From positions 54,780-118,779 of the forward strand of contig JBEKXU010000005.1 of assembly GCA_049511715.1 (NCBI GenBank): 64,000 nt of DNA. Reading direction: 5' to 3'. The position numbers and the translations under genes are program-made. Origin of the DNA: JBEKHT01 sp049511715. Lineage in GTDB: Bacteria; Chloroflexota; Anaerolineae; Anaerolineales; RBG-16-64-43. Positions 18,918 through 28,761 of the stretch are shown here, one piece after another. The notes beneath the pieces were generated by a model. It was not told the DNA's origin. It saw only the letters and a list, made by a program, of their open reading frames with translations, and ran no database searches. The number at the start of each line of letters is the position of its first letter. The first letter of the stretch is position 1.

Positions 18918-20432
18918 TCACGCTGTTGGTGCGGCGAAACCATAGATATCGCCGAACTTCGATTGCAGATAGCGCAGGTAAGGCTGGACTTGAATGGGAA
19001 GCCCGGTGACACGCCGGACAAGCTCCTCGGCCTCGAACTTCGCGCCGTGCTTGTAGATGTTCTCCCTCAACCAGGAAAGGAGCGGAAGGAAGTTTCCAGA
19101 TTCGATCTCGTTGGAGATCTGGGGCTCCTGGGCTAGGGCCTCGTTGAAGATCTGGACAGAGATCAGATCGCCGACCGTGTAGCAGGGGAAGTAACCGAAG
19201 TCCCCGCTGGACCAGTGGCCGTCCTGCAGCACGCCCTGGGCATCGTTGGGAGGCAGGACCCCGAGGTCCTGCCGCATGCCCTCATTCCAGGCGCCGGGCA
19301 GGTCCTTCACTGCCAGCGAGCCGTCCAAGAGGCCCCGCTCGAGCTCGAATCGAAGAATGACGTGAAGTTGATAGGTTACCTCATCGGCCTCGGTCCGCAG
19401 ACAGGATGGCGTAACTCTGTTCATCGCACGGTAGAACCCTTCGGCCGACAGTGCCTCCAACTGGGGGAAGTGGAATTTCAAGGCCGGGAGGAAATATCTC
19501 CAGAACGAGCGGCTTCGGCCGACCATGTTCTCCCATAGACGGGACTGAGATTCGTGCATCGCCGTGGAGGCCCCTCCGGCCAACGGCGTGCGGGCGAGAC
19601 CGGGATCTACCCCCTGTTCGTACAACCCATGTCCTCCTTCGTGAATGGTGCTGAGCAAAGCGGAGGTGAGCAGGTCGCGGTGGATTTGGGTCGTGATCCG
19701 CACGTCGCTGGGTGAAAGCGCGGTGGTAAAGGGATGGGCTGAGCAGTCCTGACGGCCACGCTCGAAGTCAAACCCCATGCGATGGAGCACCTCAATTCCC
19801 AGGTTCCATTGTTCGCGCTCATTGAAGTCGCCCTGGGGAGGGTCAGGGACGACCTCGGCGTGTGCCTGGATTCTCCCGAGCAGCTCCCTGAGGGCCGGGC
19901 GCAGGGTAGCGTAGATCTCGAGGAGCTTGGCTGTCTTCAGTCCCGGCTCGAAGTTGTCTAGCACGGGGTCGTAGGGGGAATCGTAAGGGGCGAAAAAGTT
20001 CGCATACTCGCGAATCATAGCGACGACGCGCTCAAGGTGCGGACGGAAAAGTTCGAAATCACTTGTGTCGCGCGCTCGTTCCCAAACCTGCCGCGAAACA
20101 GAGAGGACCCGCGCGAACTCTCCGGACCACTTCGGTGGAATCCGGCGCCGGCGGTCATACTCGCGCTTGGCCACGCGAACCAGACTCGCCTCATCGCTGT
20201 CCAGCGGATGCCCTGCCACCTCTCGACCGGCCCCTTCCAACAAGCTTCCCAGGTCATCCGAGGAGTATTCCTGCTGGATCAGGAGTTCGAGCCGGGCCAA
20301 CTGAATGGTGTGCGCGGGGCCGCCTCCCCGGGGCATGTAGATCTGCTGATCCCACAGGACCATTTCGGAGGCTGCCATCAGGTCGGCAATCTCTCCCAGG
20401 CGATCTCTCAACTGTTCCAGCGCTTCCCCCAT
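18918..20432 (-). CDS. thermostable carboxypeptidase 1 (M32, carboxypeptidase Taq)
   Basis: A 504-residue zinc metallopeptidase of the M32 family, of full length. The zinc-binding HExxH is H264-E-G-G-H268 in STIHEGGHGLYEQG, followed by the family motif MHESQSRLWEN that supplies the third ligand region. TPSCLRTEADEVTYQLHVI matches the M32 substrate-pocket segment. It removes C-terminal amino acids from peptides in the cytoplasm. It fits a peptide-using organism together with hypD. It is divergent from the 21-24 kb operon across an 821-base gap. Confidence 0.93.
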   Translation of the reverse strand: MGEALEQLRDRLGEIADLMAASEMVLWDQQIYMPRGGGPAHTIQLARLELLIQQEYSSDDLGSLLEGAGREVAGHPLDSDEASLVRVAKREYDRRRRIPPKWSGEFARVLSVSRQVWERARDTSDFELFRPHLERVVAMIREYANFFAPYDSPYDPVLDNFEPGLKTAKLLEIYATLRPALRELLGRIQAHAEVVPDPPQGDFNEREQWNLGIEVLHRMGFDFERGRQDCSAHPFTTALSPSDVRITTQIHRDLLTSALLSTIHEGGHGLYEQGVDPGLARTPLAGGASTAMHESQSRLWENMVGRSRSFWRYFLPALKFHFPQLEALSAEGFYRAMNRVTPSCLRTEADEVTYQLHVILRFELERGLLDGSLAVKDLPGAWNEGMRQDLGVLPPNDAQGVLQDGHWSSGDFGYFPCYTVGDLISVQIFNEALAQEPQISNEIESGNFLPLLSWLRENIYKHGAKFEAEELVRRVTGLPIQVQPYLRYLQSKFGDIYGFAAPTA

Positions 20433-21253
20433 CCTTCCTCCTCATTCCTTCGGCTCAGCCTGAGACGGTCGTTCGTTATGGCCTGGGTGGCCCTTCGCCT
20501 TCCGCCAGGTGATCCTTGGTCTGTCCCCTCGCGGAGTTGAATGGCGATCCAACTGGCCAGTTTCCCTGAAGACACAGCCCAAGCGCCGACCACATCCGAC
20601 AAGAGGCAAATTCAGAAACCAGGAACCTGTCCTGGATTGGCCGAGGAGTCTTATATCATGCTTGGGCTTGCCTCGTTCAAAACCGCAAAGGGGTCAGATT
20701 TGAAGAGGTATTTGCCCAGTGGGTGGGCGAATTCCTCATGTGGGCCCTTGTCATGAGCGCGAACGGTTAGGTGTTCGTGGTGCTCACAATCACTGGTTCG
20801 TTTTTGGCGGCGCACGGGAACCATGGCGAAGGACCGTCCCGGCCCAGTTTGGCCGGGGCGTCATGCGCGACCCTCGGCGTCCTGGCCTCCCCCAGCGTCG
20901 GTCGGTCCGCCGCCAAAGCTCCATCGCTCAGGGCCCGGCGACCAGCCTATTCCAGGTTGCCAGGGTGCTTGCAGCCGGGTACGCGGCGGGCAATGGGGAG
21001 ATTATCATTTGCTCTGCTCGGCAGCCTGCGCTACAGTCTCTTTGACATGGCAGGGTTCCGCTGGGCAGGAGAGATCGGGGGCGTAGGCGGGGCTATGCGA
21101 CGGTCATTGGCCGGTTCGCGAGGTTCCTTGGGGAGAAATGGACGGGACGAAAATTGACGAACCAGGCAGAATCCGCAATTTCGTTCGCAGAGCGTCCGCA
21201 TTCGAAAGGAAGTTCCTGCGAGAATCCGCTTCTCTAGAAGGAGGCATCGGATC
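20433..21253. other. 821-base divergent gap with a possible element end
   Basis: No gene is supported. At 20687-20704 it contains AAAGGGGTCAGATTTGAA, a phrase I recall near ends of degraded IS200-like/REP-associated transposase units in environmental genomes. No transposase remnant is visible beside it. Confidence 0.35.
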
Positions 21254-22471
21254 ATGGCCAAGGTAACCGTGCTCGGTGGTTGCGGGGCTGTAGGCAGCGT
21301 CGCTGTCAAGACGCTGGTCCAGTGCGGCGAGTTTTCCGAGGTTGCCATCGGCGACCAGAATATCCAGAGAGCCCAGAGCATGGCAAAGGCGCTGGGCAAA
21401 GGCGTGGTCGCCGTCCAATGCGAGGCGCAGGATAAACAGAGCCTCCGAAAGGCAATTCAGGGTAGCGATGTCGTGCTCAACTGCGTGGGTCCCTTCTACA
21501 GCACCGTGAAGCCAATCCTCGGGGCCGTCATGGAAGCGGGCATCAACTATGTGGATGTCTGCGATGATGTGGACGTAACCGTTGATATTCTTAACCTGGA
21601 TCAGGCGCTGAAGGACGCCGGCATCACCGCCCTCATCGGGATGGGGAGCTCGCCTGGGTTGACGAATGTTGTGTCCAGATTCGCAGCAGATGCTCTGCTG
21701 GATTCGATCGAGTCGATTGACATCTTTCACACGCATGGGGGGGAGCCTTTTGAGGGCGCCGGGGTGATCGAGCATCGCTTCCATTGCATGTCGATCCCCA
21801 TTCCCATGTACCTCGACGGCAAGTTGGAGTACGTGAACTACTTTGAACCCGACGGCATTGCCTTGCGCCAGATGTTCAATTTCCCCTACATCGGAGAAAC
21901 GCGGATCTATCCCTACCCTCACCCCGAGCAGATTACTCTTCCGCGGTACATCAAGCTGCGGCGGGTGACGAACAAGGGCTCTGTTCTGCCGGAGGCATAC
22001 TACAACCTCACCAGTGATGTGTGCCGGCTCGGCCTGGCCAGCAAAGAGCCGGTGGACCTGAAAGGCCAGAAGGTCGTGCCCTACGAGTTCTCGATTGCCT
22101 ACATCATCCGCGAGAGGGAGCGCATCCTGAAGGAGCTCAATTTTGGCGAGCAGCGCGGGTGCGTGTCGGTAATTGTCAAGGGGGTGAGACATGCAAAGCC
22201 GCGCGAATACCACTTTCACATGGCCTCTACCAGCCAGGCGCTAGGAGAAGGGACCGGCATTCCGGCGGCGATCGGGGCAATGCTGATGAAGCAGGGCAAA
22301 GTGCAAGGGAAAGGCATCATGCCGCCGGAAGCGTGCCTCAACGCCCAGGAGTTCGTGAGCCTGGCGATTCAGATGTTTGCGAAAGACGCCGACGAGAGGG
22401 GCAAGGCACGCGAGGGGCTGATCGTGGAAGAGATCGACGAAACCGGGAAAAGCAGCCGAATCAATTTCTAG
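21254..22471 (+). CDS. saccharopine dehydrogenase-like NAD(P)-binding oxidoreductase
   Basis: A 405-residue protein with an N-terminal Rossmann fold: VTVLGGCGAVGSVAVKTL at residues 4-21, an acidic strand end (AIGDQNIQRA) and VVLNCVGPFYSTVKPILGA. This is the saccharopine-dehydrogenase/homospermidine-synthase group; NYVDVCDD and GMGSSPGLTN are characteristic. True lysine-pathway enzymes are similar in length, but many paralogues have other amino-acid or carboxynorspermidine-like substrates. AAGGAGG sits 9 bases before the ATG, a strong start. The FGGY kinase follows within 80 bases, so they form an operon. Substrate unknown. Confidence 0.8.
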   Translation: MAKVTVLGGCGAVGSVAVKTLVQCGEFSEVAIGDQNIQRAQSMAKALGKGVVAVQCEAQDKQSLRKAIQGSDVVLNCVGPFYSTVKPILGAVMEAGINYVDVCDDVDVTVDILNLDQALKDAGITALIGMGSSPGLTNVVSRFAADALLDSIESIDIFHTHGGEPFEGAGVIEHRFHCMSIPIPMYLDGKLEYVNYFEPDGIALRQMFNFPYIGETRIYPYPHPEQITLPRYIKLRRVTNKGSVLPEAYYNLTSDVCRLGLASKEPVDLKGQKVVPYEFSIAYIIRERERILKELNFGEQRGCVSVIVKGVRHAKPREYHFHMASTSQALGEGTGIPAAIGAMLMKQGKVQGKGIMPPEACLNAQEFVSLAIQMFAKDADERGKAREGLIVEEIDETGKSSRINF

Positions 22472-22548
22472 ACCTCCGTGGGGGTCTGGGGGGAATTTTC
22501 TCCGCAGGGCTGTCCCTGGCGCTGCCGAGCATGGATTGGAGGCCGCTC

Positions 22549-24165
22549 GTGGCTCAGAACGCTCACACCCCCCCGTATGTGCTCGCCCTAGATCATGGAA
22601 CTTCAGGGTGCAAGGTGGCCCTGGTGTCCGTCCACGGCGAGGTGAGAGATTTCGCCTTTGAGCCCACCCCCACGCTCTTCCTGCCGGACGGGGGAGCCGA
22701 GCAGGACCCCGAGCAGTGGTGGAACGCTTTTGTTGCGGCCACCAGGAAGCTATTGAGCCGCATCACCATTCCGGTGGAGTCCATTGAAGCAATCTGTGTT
22801 TCCAGCACCTACTCGAGCACGGTGGCGGTGGACAAGAGCGGTAAGGCCTTGATGAACTGCCTGACCTGGCTTGACTCGCGGGGAGCACCTTATGTCCGGG
22901 AGGTTGTCTCCGGATTCCCCAGTGTCCTGGGATACGGGATCGGCAAGCTGCTCAAATGGATACGGCTGACTTCCGGCATACCCCAGTTGTCTGGCAAGGA
23001 TGATATCGCTCACATGTTGCTGGTCCAGCGCGCGTTCCCTGAGGTATATGAGAAGACGGCCAAGTTCCTGGGGAGCAAAGACTATTTCAATGTCAGGCTG
23101 ACGGGTAACCTGGCCGCTTCGTACGATTCCATCGGGCTCTTCTGGATCACCGACATCCGCGATATTGACCATGTCCACTACGAGGATTCGCTTATCCAAA
23201 TGCTCAAGATTGACCAAGAAAAACTACCGGAGCTCATGGCCTCTACCGACGTGCTGGGAACACTGCTTCCCGGTGTGGCCCGGGAGCTGGGGCTTCCCGA
23301 AAACACGAAGGTCGTCATGGGGTCGCCTGACCACCAGGCGGCCCTGGTCGGCTCGGGCGCGGTGCGAGATTTCGAGGGGCACTGCTATATTGGGACCTCC
23401 TCCTGGATCGAGTGCCTGGTGCCCTTCAAGCGAACCGACCCGCTCCACAGCATTGCCTCCATCGCCTCCGCGATCCCGGGGCGGTATCAGTGTATCGATG
23501 AGCAAGACATCGCCGGAGGCTGCCTGTCCTTCTTCGTGGACCGAATCCTGTTCCACCAGAACCAGCTGAACCAGAAGCTGGCGCCCGCAGACGCCTATCG
23601 CCTGATGGATGAGGTCGTGGCGGCCGTGCCGGCGGGAAGCCACAAGGTAATCTTCACCCCCTGGCTGAACGGCGAGCGGACTCCAGTGGACAGCACGACA
23701 TTGCGCGGCGGCTTTTACAACGTGTCCCTGACGACCTCGCTCGACGACATGACGAGGGCCATCTACGAAGGCGTGGCCTGCAACACGCGCTGGAATCTCT
23801 CCTATGTGGAAGCCTTCATCCGAAGGCCGTTCGATGCGCTCACCTTCATCGGTGGAGGCGCCAAGTCCGATGTGTGGTGCCAGATCTTCGCTGATGTGCT
23901 CAACCGACCTGTCAAGCAGTCGGTGGATCCGATTCTGGCCAACGCCAGGGGCGCGGCCTTCATCGCCGCGGTGGGTCTGGGGCACATCCGCTTTGATGAC
24001 CTGCCCGGGCTAGTGCATCATAGGAACATCTTTCAGCCCAACCCCCGGAACCGCGACCTGTACGACGAGCTCTTTGCCAACTATCTCAGCATATACAACA
24101 AAACCAAGGGGATTTTTGCTCGCCTCAACCGCGTCGGGGAGGAGGGGAGAATCGTTGGTGGCTGA
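22549..24165 (+). CDS. FGGY-family carbohydrate kinase (xylulokinase-like)
   Basis: A 538-residue sugar kinase. The N-terminal phosphate loop is LALDHGTSGCKVALV, the second phosphate motif is CYIGTSSWIECLV, and the FGGY signature is FIGGGAKSDVWCQIFADVLNRPV with ANARGAA after it. Members phosphorylate xylulose, gluconate, glycerol, erythritol and others; the pattern is nearest to xylulokinase-like proteins. GTG at 22549 is chosen because GGAGG lies 6 bases before it; an in-frame ATG at 22531 has no such site. The frame is open far back into the dehydrogenase gene but is overlap, not fusion. A nitrilase remnant starts 15 bases after its stop. Confidence 0.85.
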   Translation: MAQNAHTPPYVLALDHGTSGCKVALVSVHGEVRDFAFEPTPTLFLPDGGAEQDPEQWWNAFVAATRKLLSRITIPVESIEAICVSSTYSSTVAVDKSGKALMNCLTWLDSRGAPYVREVVSGFPSVLGYGIGKLLKWIRLTSGIPQLSGKDDIAHMLLVQRAFPEVYEKTAKFLGSKDYFNVRLTGNLAASYDSIGLFWITDIRDIDHVHYEDSLIQMLKIDQEKLPELMASTDVLGTLLPGVARELGLPENTKVVMGSPDHQAALVGSGAVRDFEGHCYIGTSSWIECLVPFKRTDPLHSIASIASAIPGRYQCIDEQDIAGGCLSFFVDRILFHQNQLNQKLAPADAYRLMDEVVAAVPAGSHKVIFTPWLNGERTPVDSTTLRGGFYNVSLTTSLDDMTRAIYEGVACNTRWNLSYVEAFIRRPFDALTFIGGGAKSDVWCQIFADVLNRPVKQSVDPILANARGAAFIAAVGLGHIRFDDLPGLVHHRNIFQPNPRNRDLYDELFANYLSIYNKTKGIFARLNRVGEEGRIVGG

Positions 24166-24180
24166 CATCCTGGGCTGCCC

Positions 24181-24432
24181 ATGAAGCTCAGCCTTTCCCT
24201 CGGTCAGATGCACGTGCAACTGGGCGAACCCGAGAAGAACTTCGAGCGCGTCGAAGCTTGGACCGTCGAGGCGGCGCGGCTCGGTTCAGCGCTCATTCTG
24301 TTCCCCGAGTTGTGGTCTACCGGCTATGATTTGGAGTATTGGCGGCGGCAGGCCGCGCGGGTGGGGGAGGGTATGTTTTTGAGGCTGAGCCGGCTGGCCA
24401 AAGAGTGCCACATCGCGGTGGGCAAGTTGTGA
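24181..24432 (+). pseudogene. carbon-nitrogen hydrolase (nitrilase superfamily), 5' fragment
   Basis: The first 80 residues of a nitrilase-superfamily enzyme: SLSLGQMHVQLGEPEKNFERV followed by ILFPELWSTGYDL, which holds the first catalytic glutamate. The family continues for another 180 residues with the Lys and Cys of the triad, but here similarity stops near 24425 and a stop follows. The sequence beyond belongs to the opposite strand of another truncated gene. It was the third gene of the 21-24 kb operon. Confidence 0.75.
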
Positions 24433-24671
24433 TCGGTCGGATTGCGTGGGTATACCGTCACTACCATAAGACCCAAGGCGCTGTGATTCCCCGCAATATA
24501 GGCGGGCATCCCCAGGTGAAGCCCGTCGTACGCAGGCAGCCGGATTGCTGTCCTCTGAGGAAGGGTGACCTTCCCCAACGCAAGATCACCGAATGCCGCC
24601 TCCACCGCGCTAATTGCGTCCTCCAGTGACAGAAGCGTCTCAATGTCTTTCCGACTTAGCAGCAGCGCCAT
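24428..24671 (-). pseudogene. ornithine cyclodeaminase/mu-crystallin family, 5' fragment
   Basis: Minus-strand frame with ATG at 24671 behind GGGAGG. It reads LLLSRKDIETLLSLEDAISA, then GMPAYIAGNH and GLMVVTVYPRNPTDHNLPT, the start of the ornithine cyclodeaminase/mu-crystallin family. The NAD-binding domain of some 230 residues that should follow is absent: after NLPT the strand is antisense to the nitrilase stub. The intact enzyme would deaminate ornithine to proline or reduce imines. Confidence 0.75.
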
Positions 24672-26095
24672 AGAACCCCCATCCTCCCTTCCGTTCTTCT
24701 TCGAGCTATAGAGTATTGGCCAAGCCGGCCGGGAAAGTTGCGCTCTCCGGGGAGCTGGCTTAGGCTGCCAAGGGCAGCGTCGTGGACGCAAGCTGAGGAG
24801 GTCATGTTTTTTCCAGGGCGTCTGAACGAACTCGGCAGGGTTCCAGAGCGAGCCCGGAGGCAGGTCCCCGTTCAGAAGCACAGATGGGCGCGGTGGCGAA
24901 CAGTTCCCGACCCATGGGGAGCCTGCGCTCACTCTGCCCTCGTCGATCTGGGAGACACTGCGTAGGCGCGTTGCAAATGACGAGCAAGGCAGCACGGGCA
25001 TAGTCAAACGGGCGGTGATCACCAGTCACTCATTTCTCCACCCCCGACGGAGTCCGGCCCCCAGCGCGCGGCCCTGGGCCTGCTGGGATCAAGAACCCTT
25101 CCCTGGCTGCATCGAGAGCCCTTGGATTGGGCCTCGGCCCGGCCTCGCCTGCAACCTGCGAACTGCGGTCTCCCAGGCGGTCGGCGGCCAATACCATTCA
25201 AATTGTTCCCGCCAGAGGGTCCATAACAGGGACGCGCGAGCTTGTCGCATGCCGAGGAGCCTCCAGTTTCTGTGGCAGCCGTTCCAGAGGAAAGTATAAC
25301 GGGTCATTCATGCGAGTCAATCCAAAAATGACGGGGGCAATCGGGAATCCGTCGGCTTGGTCTGAGCATCTACCCAGGCAAGATCTGCCGTTGTTATCCT
25401 CTTCTCGAAGCAGATGTTCCCCTGGCGGCGCTTTATTGGCTGTCGCCGAGCCCATCGAACATCAGGACCGCCAAGAGGGGAGGTCGATCGCCTCTTGGAA
25501 GCTGGAGGCTGCCTGTGATGGATGGATGCACAGACAGGCGGATTGTCGGAAGCAAGCTTCTAGCCCTGGGAAAGATCCAGTCTCTATGGATCGGCTTCAT
25601 GGACCTGAGAAGAGCCGTTCTTCTCTGGCCTGTATTCTGGGCTCCGAGCACCGGGAGCAAGTGGTTGGGTTTTGCTGTCTTAGATCACGAGTCCGAGGAG
25701 TCTTCTCCAGTTCGGCCGGAATGAATTGCCCCAGACGCAGCGCCTCCCGGTTTCGGGGTGGGTCTTCTTTTGGTTTATATTTTTCGGCATGGGGTCATCC
25801 GGCCCTTTCTCCGGAAAATCTTCCGGCTATAGTCTATAATTAGTGATGCTAACTATTCGTTGATCAAAGCAATTTCGGATTTCCGCTCACCGACAACGTG
25901 CTGATTCGAAGGGCTGGGTGTTCCTAATGAGGCCGGCCCAACCCATGGTTCCCTCTAAGCCGGCGAGGGTTTTTGTGGGAGTAGCTGCCGCGCTGAGCGG
26001 GGCCGGCGCTATGGAAATCGCGATGACTCCTGGCAGACCAAGGGTAGGCTTGCACAGCCTGCGGGTCGTCTGCTATTAGATGGAGGTTGAGTAAC
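24672..26095. other. 1.4-kb gap without a recognisable gene
   Basis: Several frames of 60-240 codons are present on both strands, but none shows a family motif or a consistent start. A TATAAT at 25834-25839 may be a -10 box, without a clear -35. The last 100 bases lead into the DHA2 exporter with GGAGG before its ATG. Confidence 0.4.
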
Positions 26096-27901
26096 ATGGT
26101 TAGTTCGGGTGAGGATAGGAAAGGCGGACCAGGAAAGTCGACCTCGGGATTGGGATACCGATTGGGTCACGTCCCCTATAAATGGATTGCGCTGTCGAAC
26201 ACGACCTTAGGCGTCTTCATGGCCTCGTTGGACGGAAGCATTGTATTGATTGCGCTGCCGGCGATCTTCCGGGGGATCGGGATAAACCCGCTGGCGCCCG
26301 GAGAGACCGATTATCTCTTGTGGACCTTGATGGGCTACCTGGTGATCACGGCCACATTGCTCGTGACCTTCGGCCGGATCTCTGACATGTATGGCAGGGT
26401 TCGCCTCTACAATCTGGGCTTTGCCATTTTTGCCACAGGCTCCATTCTTCTTTATCTGGTCCACGGGACAGGGAACACCGCGGCTCTTCAAATCATCATT
26501 TTCCGTCTGGTCCAGGCAGTGGGAGGAGCGTTTCTGTTCGCCAATTCGGCCGCGATTCTCACCGACGCCTTTCCTCCAGATCAGCGCGGGACCGCGATGG
26601 GGATCAATCAAATCGCCTCGCTGGCAGGCCAGTTTATCGGTCTGATCGTAGGAGGTCTCTTGGCGGCGGTGAACTGGCGACTGGTTTTCCTGGTCAGCGT
26701 TCCTTTCTCGGTGGGGGGCACCATCTGGGCCTATGTAGCGCTGCGGGAGACCGCCACAATTCGCAAGAATCAGAAGCTGGATATCCCCGGCAATCTCCTG
26801 TTCGCGCTGGGCCTGACGGCGTTGCTGGTAGGCATGACCTACGGCCTGGAGCCCTACGGGAGTTCCACCATGGGATGGACCAACCCCTTTGTGATCGCCT
26901 GCCTAGCGGGAGGGTTTTTGGCTCTCGTCGCCTTCATTTTCGTCGAGCAGAGGGTCTCCGAACCGTTGTTCCGTCTGGATCTGTTCAAGATCCGCATGTT
27001 TGCCGCGGGGAACCTGGCCGGGTTTCTCGCCGCGCTGGGGCGCGGCGGCTTGAATTTCATGCTCATTATCTGGCTGCAGGGGATCTGGCTGCCGCTCCAC
27101 GGTTATTCATTTGCGGACACCCCCTTATGGGCAGGCATCTACATGCTGCCTATTACCGTTGGCTTTCTGATGATGGGTCCCTTGTGCGGTCATCTGTCTG
27201 ATCGCTATGGCGCGCGATTCTTCTCGACCGCCGGCATGTTTGTGGCCGCCTCCGGGTTTGTCGGATTGATGACGCTTCCCTCAAACTTCGCCTACCCCGT
27301 TTTTGCTGCCTTTATTCTCCTGGTCGGCATGGGCATGGGCATGTTTGCCGCTCCGAACACGACCGCCATCATGAACTCCGTCCCGGCGGAGCATCGGGGA
27401 GCTTCCTCGGGGATGCGGGCCACTTTTCAGAACACGGCCAATACCCTCAGCATCACTCTGATCTTCACGGTGGTCACGATCGGGCTGGCTTCTTCGCTTC
27501 CTGCGGCGCTGTTCCGAGGGCTGACCGGGGCGGGGATTCCCGCTGCGGATGCACGCTCGGCGGTCCAGATCCCTCCGACGGCAGCGCTTTTTGCGGCGTT
27601 CTTGGGCTACAATCCGCTGGCGACGATCCTCCCACCGGCAATCGTGAAAGCGCTTCCGGCAGTTGCCCAGGCTGATCTTCTGGGGAAAGCCTTCTTCCCC
27701 GGCCTGATTTCAGGGCCCTTCAAATCCGGGGTGCGCGTCGCCTTCTCGATCTCGACCATTTTGCTGATCATCGCCGGCTTGGCCTCCCTGATGCGCGGGG
27801 AGAGGTACATCCACGAGGAACCGAGAGCTGCCGAACAGAAGCTGTCCGAAGATTCGCAACCCCAGCTTGAGGCCGCCGAAGAGAGGGTCCGCACTGACTA
27901 G
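26096..27901 (+). CDS. DHA2-family MFS multidrug exporter (EmrB/QacA type, 14 spans)
   Basis: A 601-residue major-facilitator protein with 14 hydrophobic segments. Span 1 carries LGVFMASLDGSIVLIALPAI, the DHA2 motif D1; FGRISDMYGRVRLY is motif A; the antiporter motif C region is FIGLIVGGLLA. It is a proton-coupled exporter of drugs or lipophilic ions in the inner membrane. ATG at 26096 is chosen because GGAGG lies 9 bases ahead; the TTG at 26087 touches that site and cannot be used. About 100 residues between spans 13 and 14 and a charged C-terminal tail are longer than usual. Confidence 0.9.
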   Translation: MVSSGEDRKGGPGKSTSGLGYRLGHVPYKWIALSNTTLGVFMASLDGSIVLIALPAIFRGIGINPLAPGETDYLLWTLMGYLVITATLLVTFGRISDMYGRVRLYNLGFAIFATGSILLYLVHGTGNTAALQIIIFRLVQAVGGAFLFANSAAILTDAFPPDQRGTAMGINQIASLAGQFIGLIVGGLLAAVNWRLVFLVSVPFSVGGTIWAYVALRETATIRKNQKLDIPGNLLFALGLTALLVGMTYGLEPYGSSTMGWTNPFVIACLAGGFLALVAFIFVEQRVSEPLFRLDLFKIRMFAAGNLAGFLAALGRGGLNFMLIIWLQGIWLPLHGYSFADTPLWAGIYMLPITVGFLMMGPLCGHLSDRYGARFFSTAGMFVAASGFVGLMTLPSNFAYPVFAAFILLVGMGMGMFAAPNTTAIMNSVPAEHRGASSGMRATFQNTANTLSITLIFTVVTIGLASSLPAALFRGLTGAGIPAADARSAVQIPPTAALFAAFLGYNPLATILPPAIVKALPAVAQADLLGKAFFPGLISGPFKSGVRVAFSISTILLIIAGLASLMRGERYIHEEPRAAEQKLSEDSQPQLEAAEERVRTD

Positions 27902-28761
27902 CGCGCTGTTCCTTCCTCTAAGGTGGTTTTCCACCCTCTAACCAATTCCCCGGTCGCCGGGAGAAAAGGGGCTTTTGTTGCGCGGGGACCAGGATTGGAC
28001 CTTGCCTTCTGGCAAAGCCGGCAACCTGGCCCTCCCCCGTCGGGTCGCCCCTTCAGGACCTGGGTCCTCCATGCCGTCGGCATGTCAGAGGGCTGCCAAG
28101 GCCCTCCATCTGGTCCGCAGGCCAGCCGCCAGCGGCGGTGGGCGGGCCAACTCTCCGCAGGTTTCCGGTCCCCGAGGAAGAAGTCGCAGGAAGGGGCTGC
28201 TCAGAGGACAGAATCAGTTCTCGCCCAACCATTGTGCGGGAACTCGGGAAGAAGGGCCGCCCCAAGCCTTCCTGGGTGTCTTTAGGAATCCTGGGAATAC
28301 GCGGGAGCCTTCCGATCCGAATCTCGGTGAACAAGGGGGACTTTGCAGAGGGTGGCGGTTCGAGATCTTGCCAAGCTGACCTGAGAAATCGATTCCGCTC
28401 CGCTGGAGTCGATGCCATCTGGATCAGCGGGGTGATGTGGGTGTGTTGCTCTACCCCGGGGAAGTCCCTTCGCGAATCAACTGCCCCTAGAATCAGGGCC
28501 TATTCTTGAGGCATGCCAAGCAGCCGGGTCTGGATGTCCTAGTCGTCCTGAGTGGGGCAACCGCGGCATCGGGCAGTTGAAACCGTCTTCCGCAGGGGAG
28601 AAGTGTGCTTCATGGCCCGGAACCGCGCCCGCTGTGGTGAGCCGGCCCATCCAAAGGGTTGGCGCAATGCCGCTGGCGGGTGCAGCCTGTGCGCGTCTCG
28701 AGGAACGAGCGCCTCATTGGATCACCTGCTCAAGTATGGAAGAGGCAGGCCCTGAGCCGGC
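27902..28761. other. 860-base gap with two adjacent inverted repeats
   Basis: No gene is supported. Two perfect short inverted repeats stand side by side: AGGACC/GGTCCT at about 28054-28068 and CATGCC/GGCATG at 28070-28084. They could be an operator or chance. Confidence 0.3.

Noticed and set aside
22021..22548. Apparent fusion of the dehydrogenase with the FGGY kinase
   Set aside because: The upstream extension is the wrong frame of the dehydrogenase gene; the kinase has its own GTG and ribosome site.
25127..25843. 238-codon plus-strand frame
   Set aside because: Ser/Arg-rich, without motif or ribosome site.
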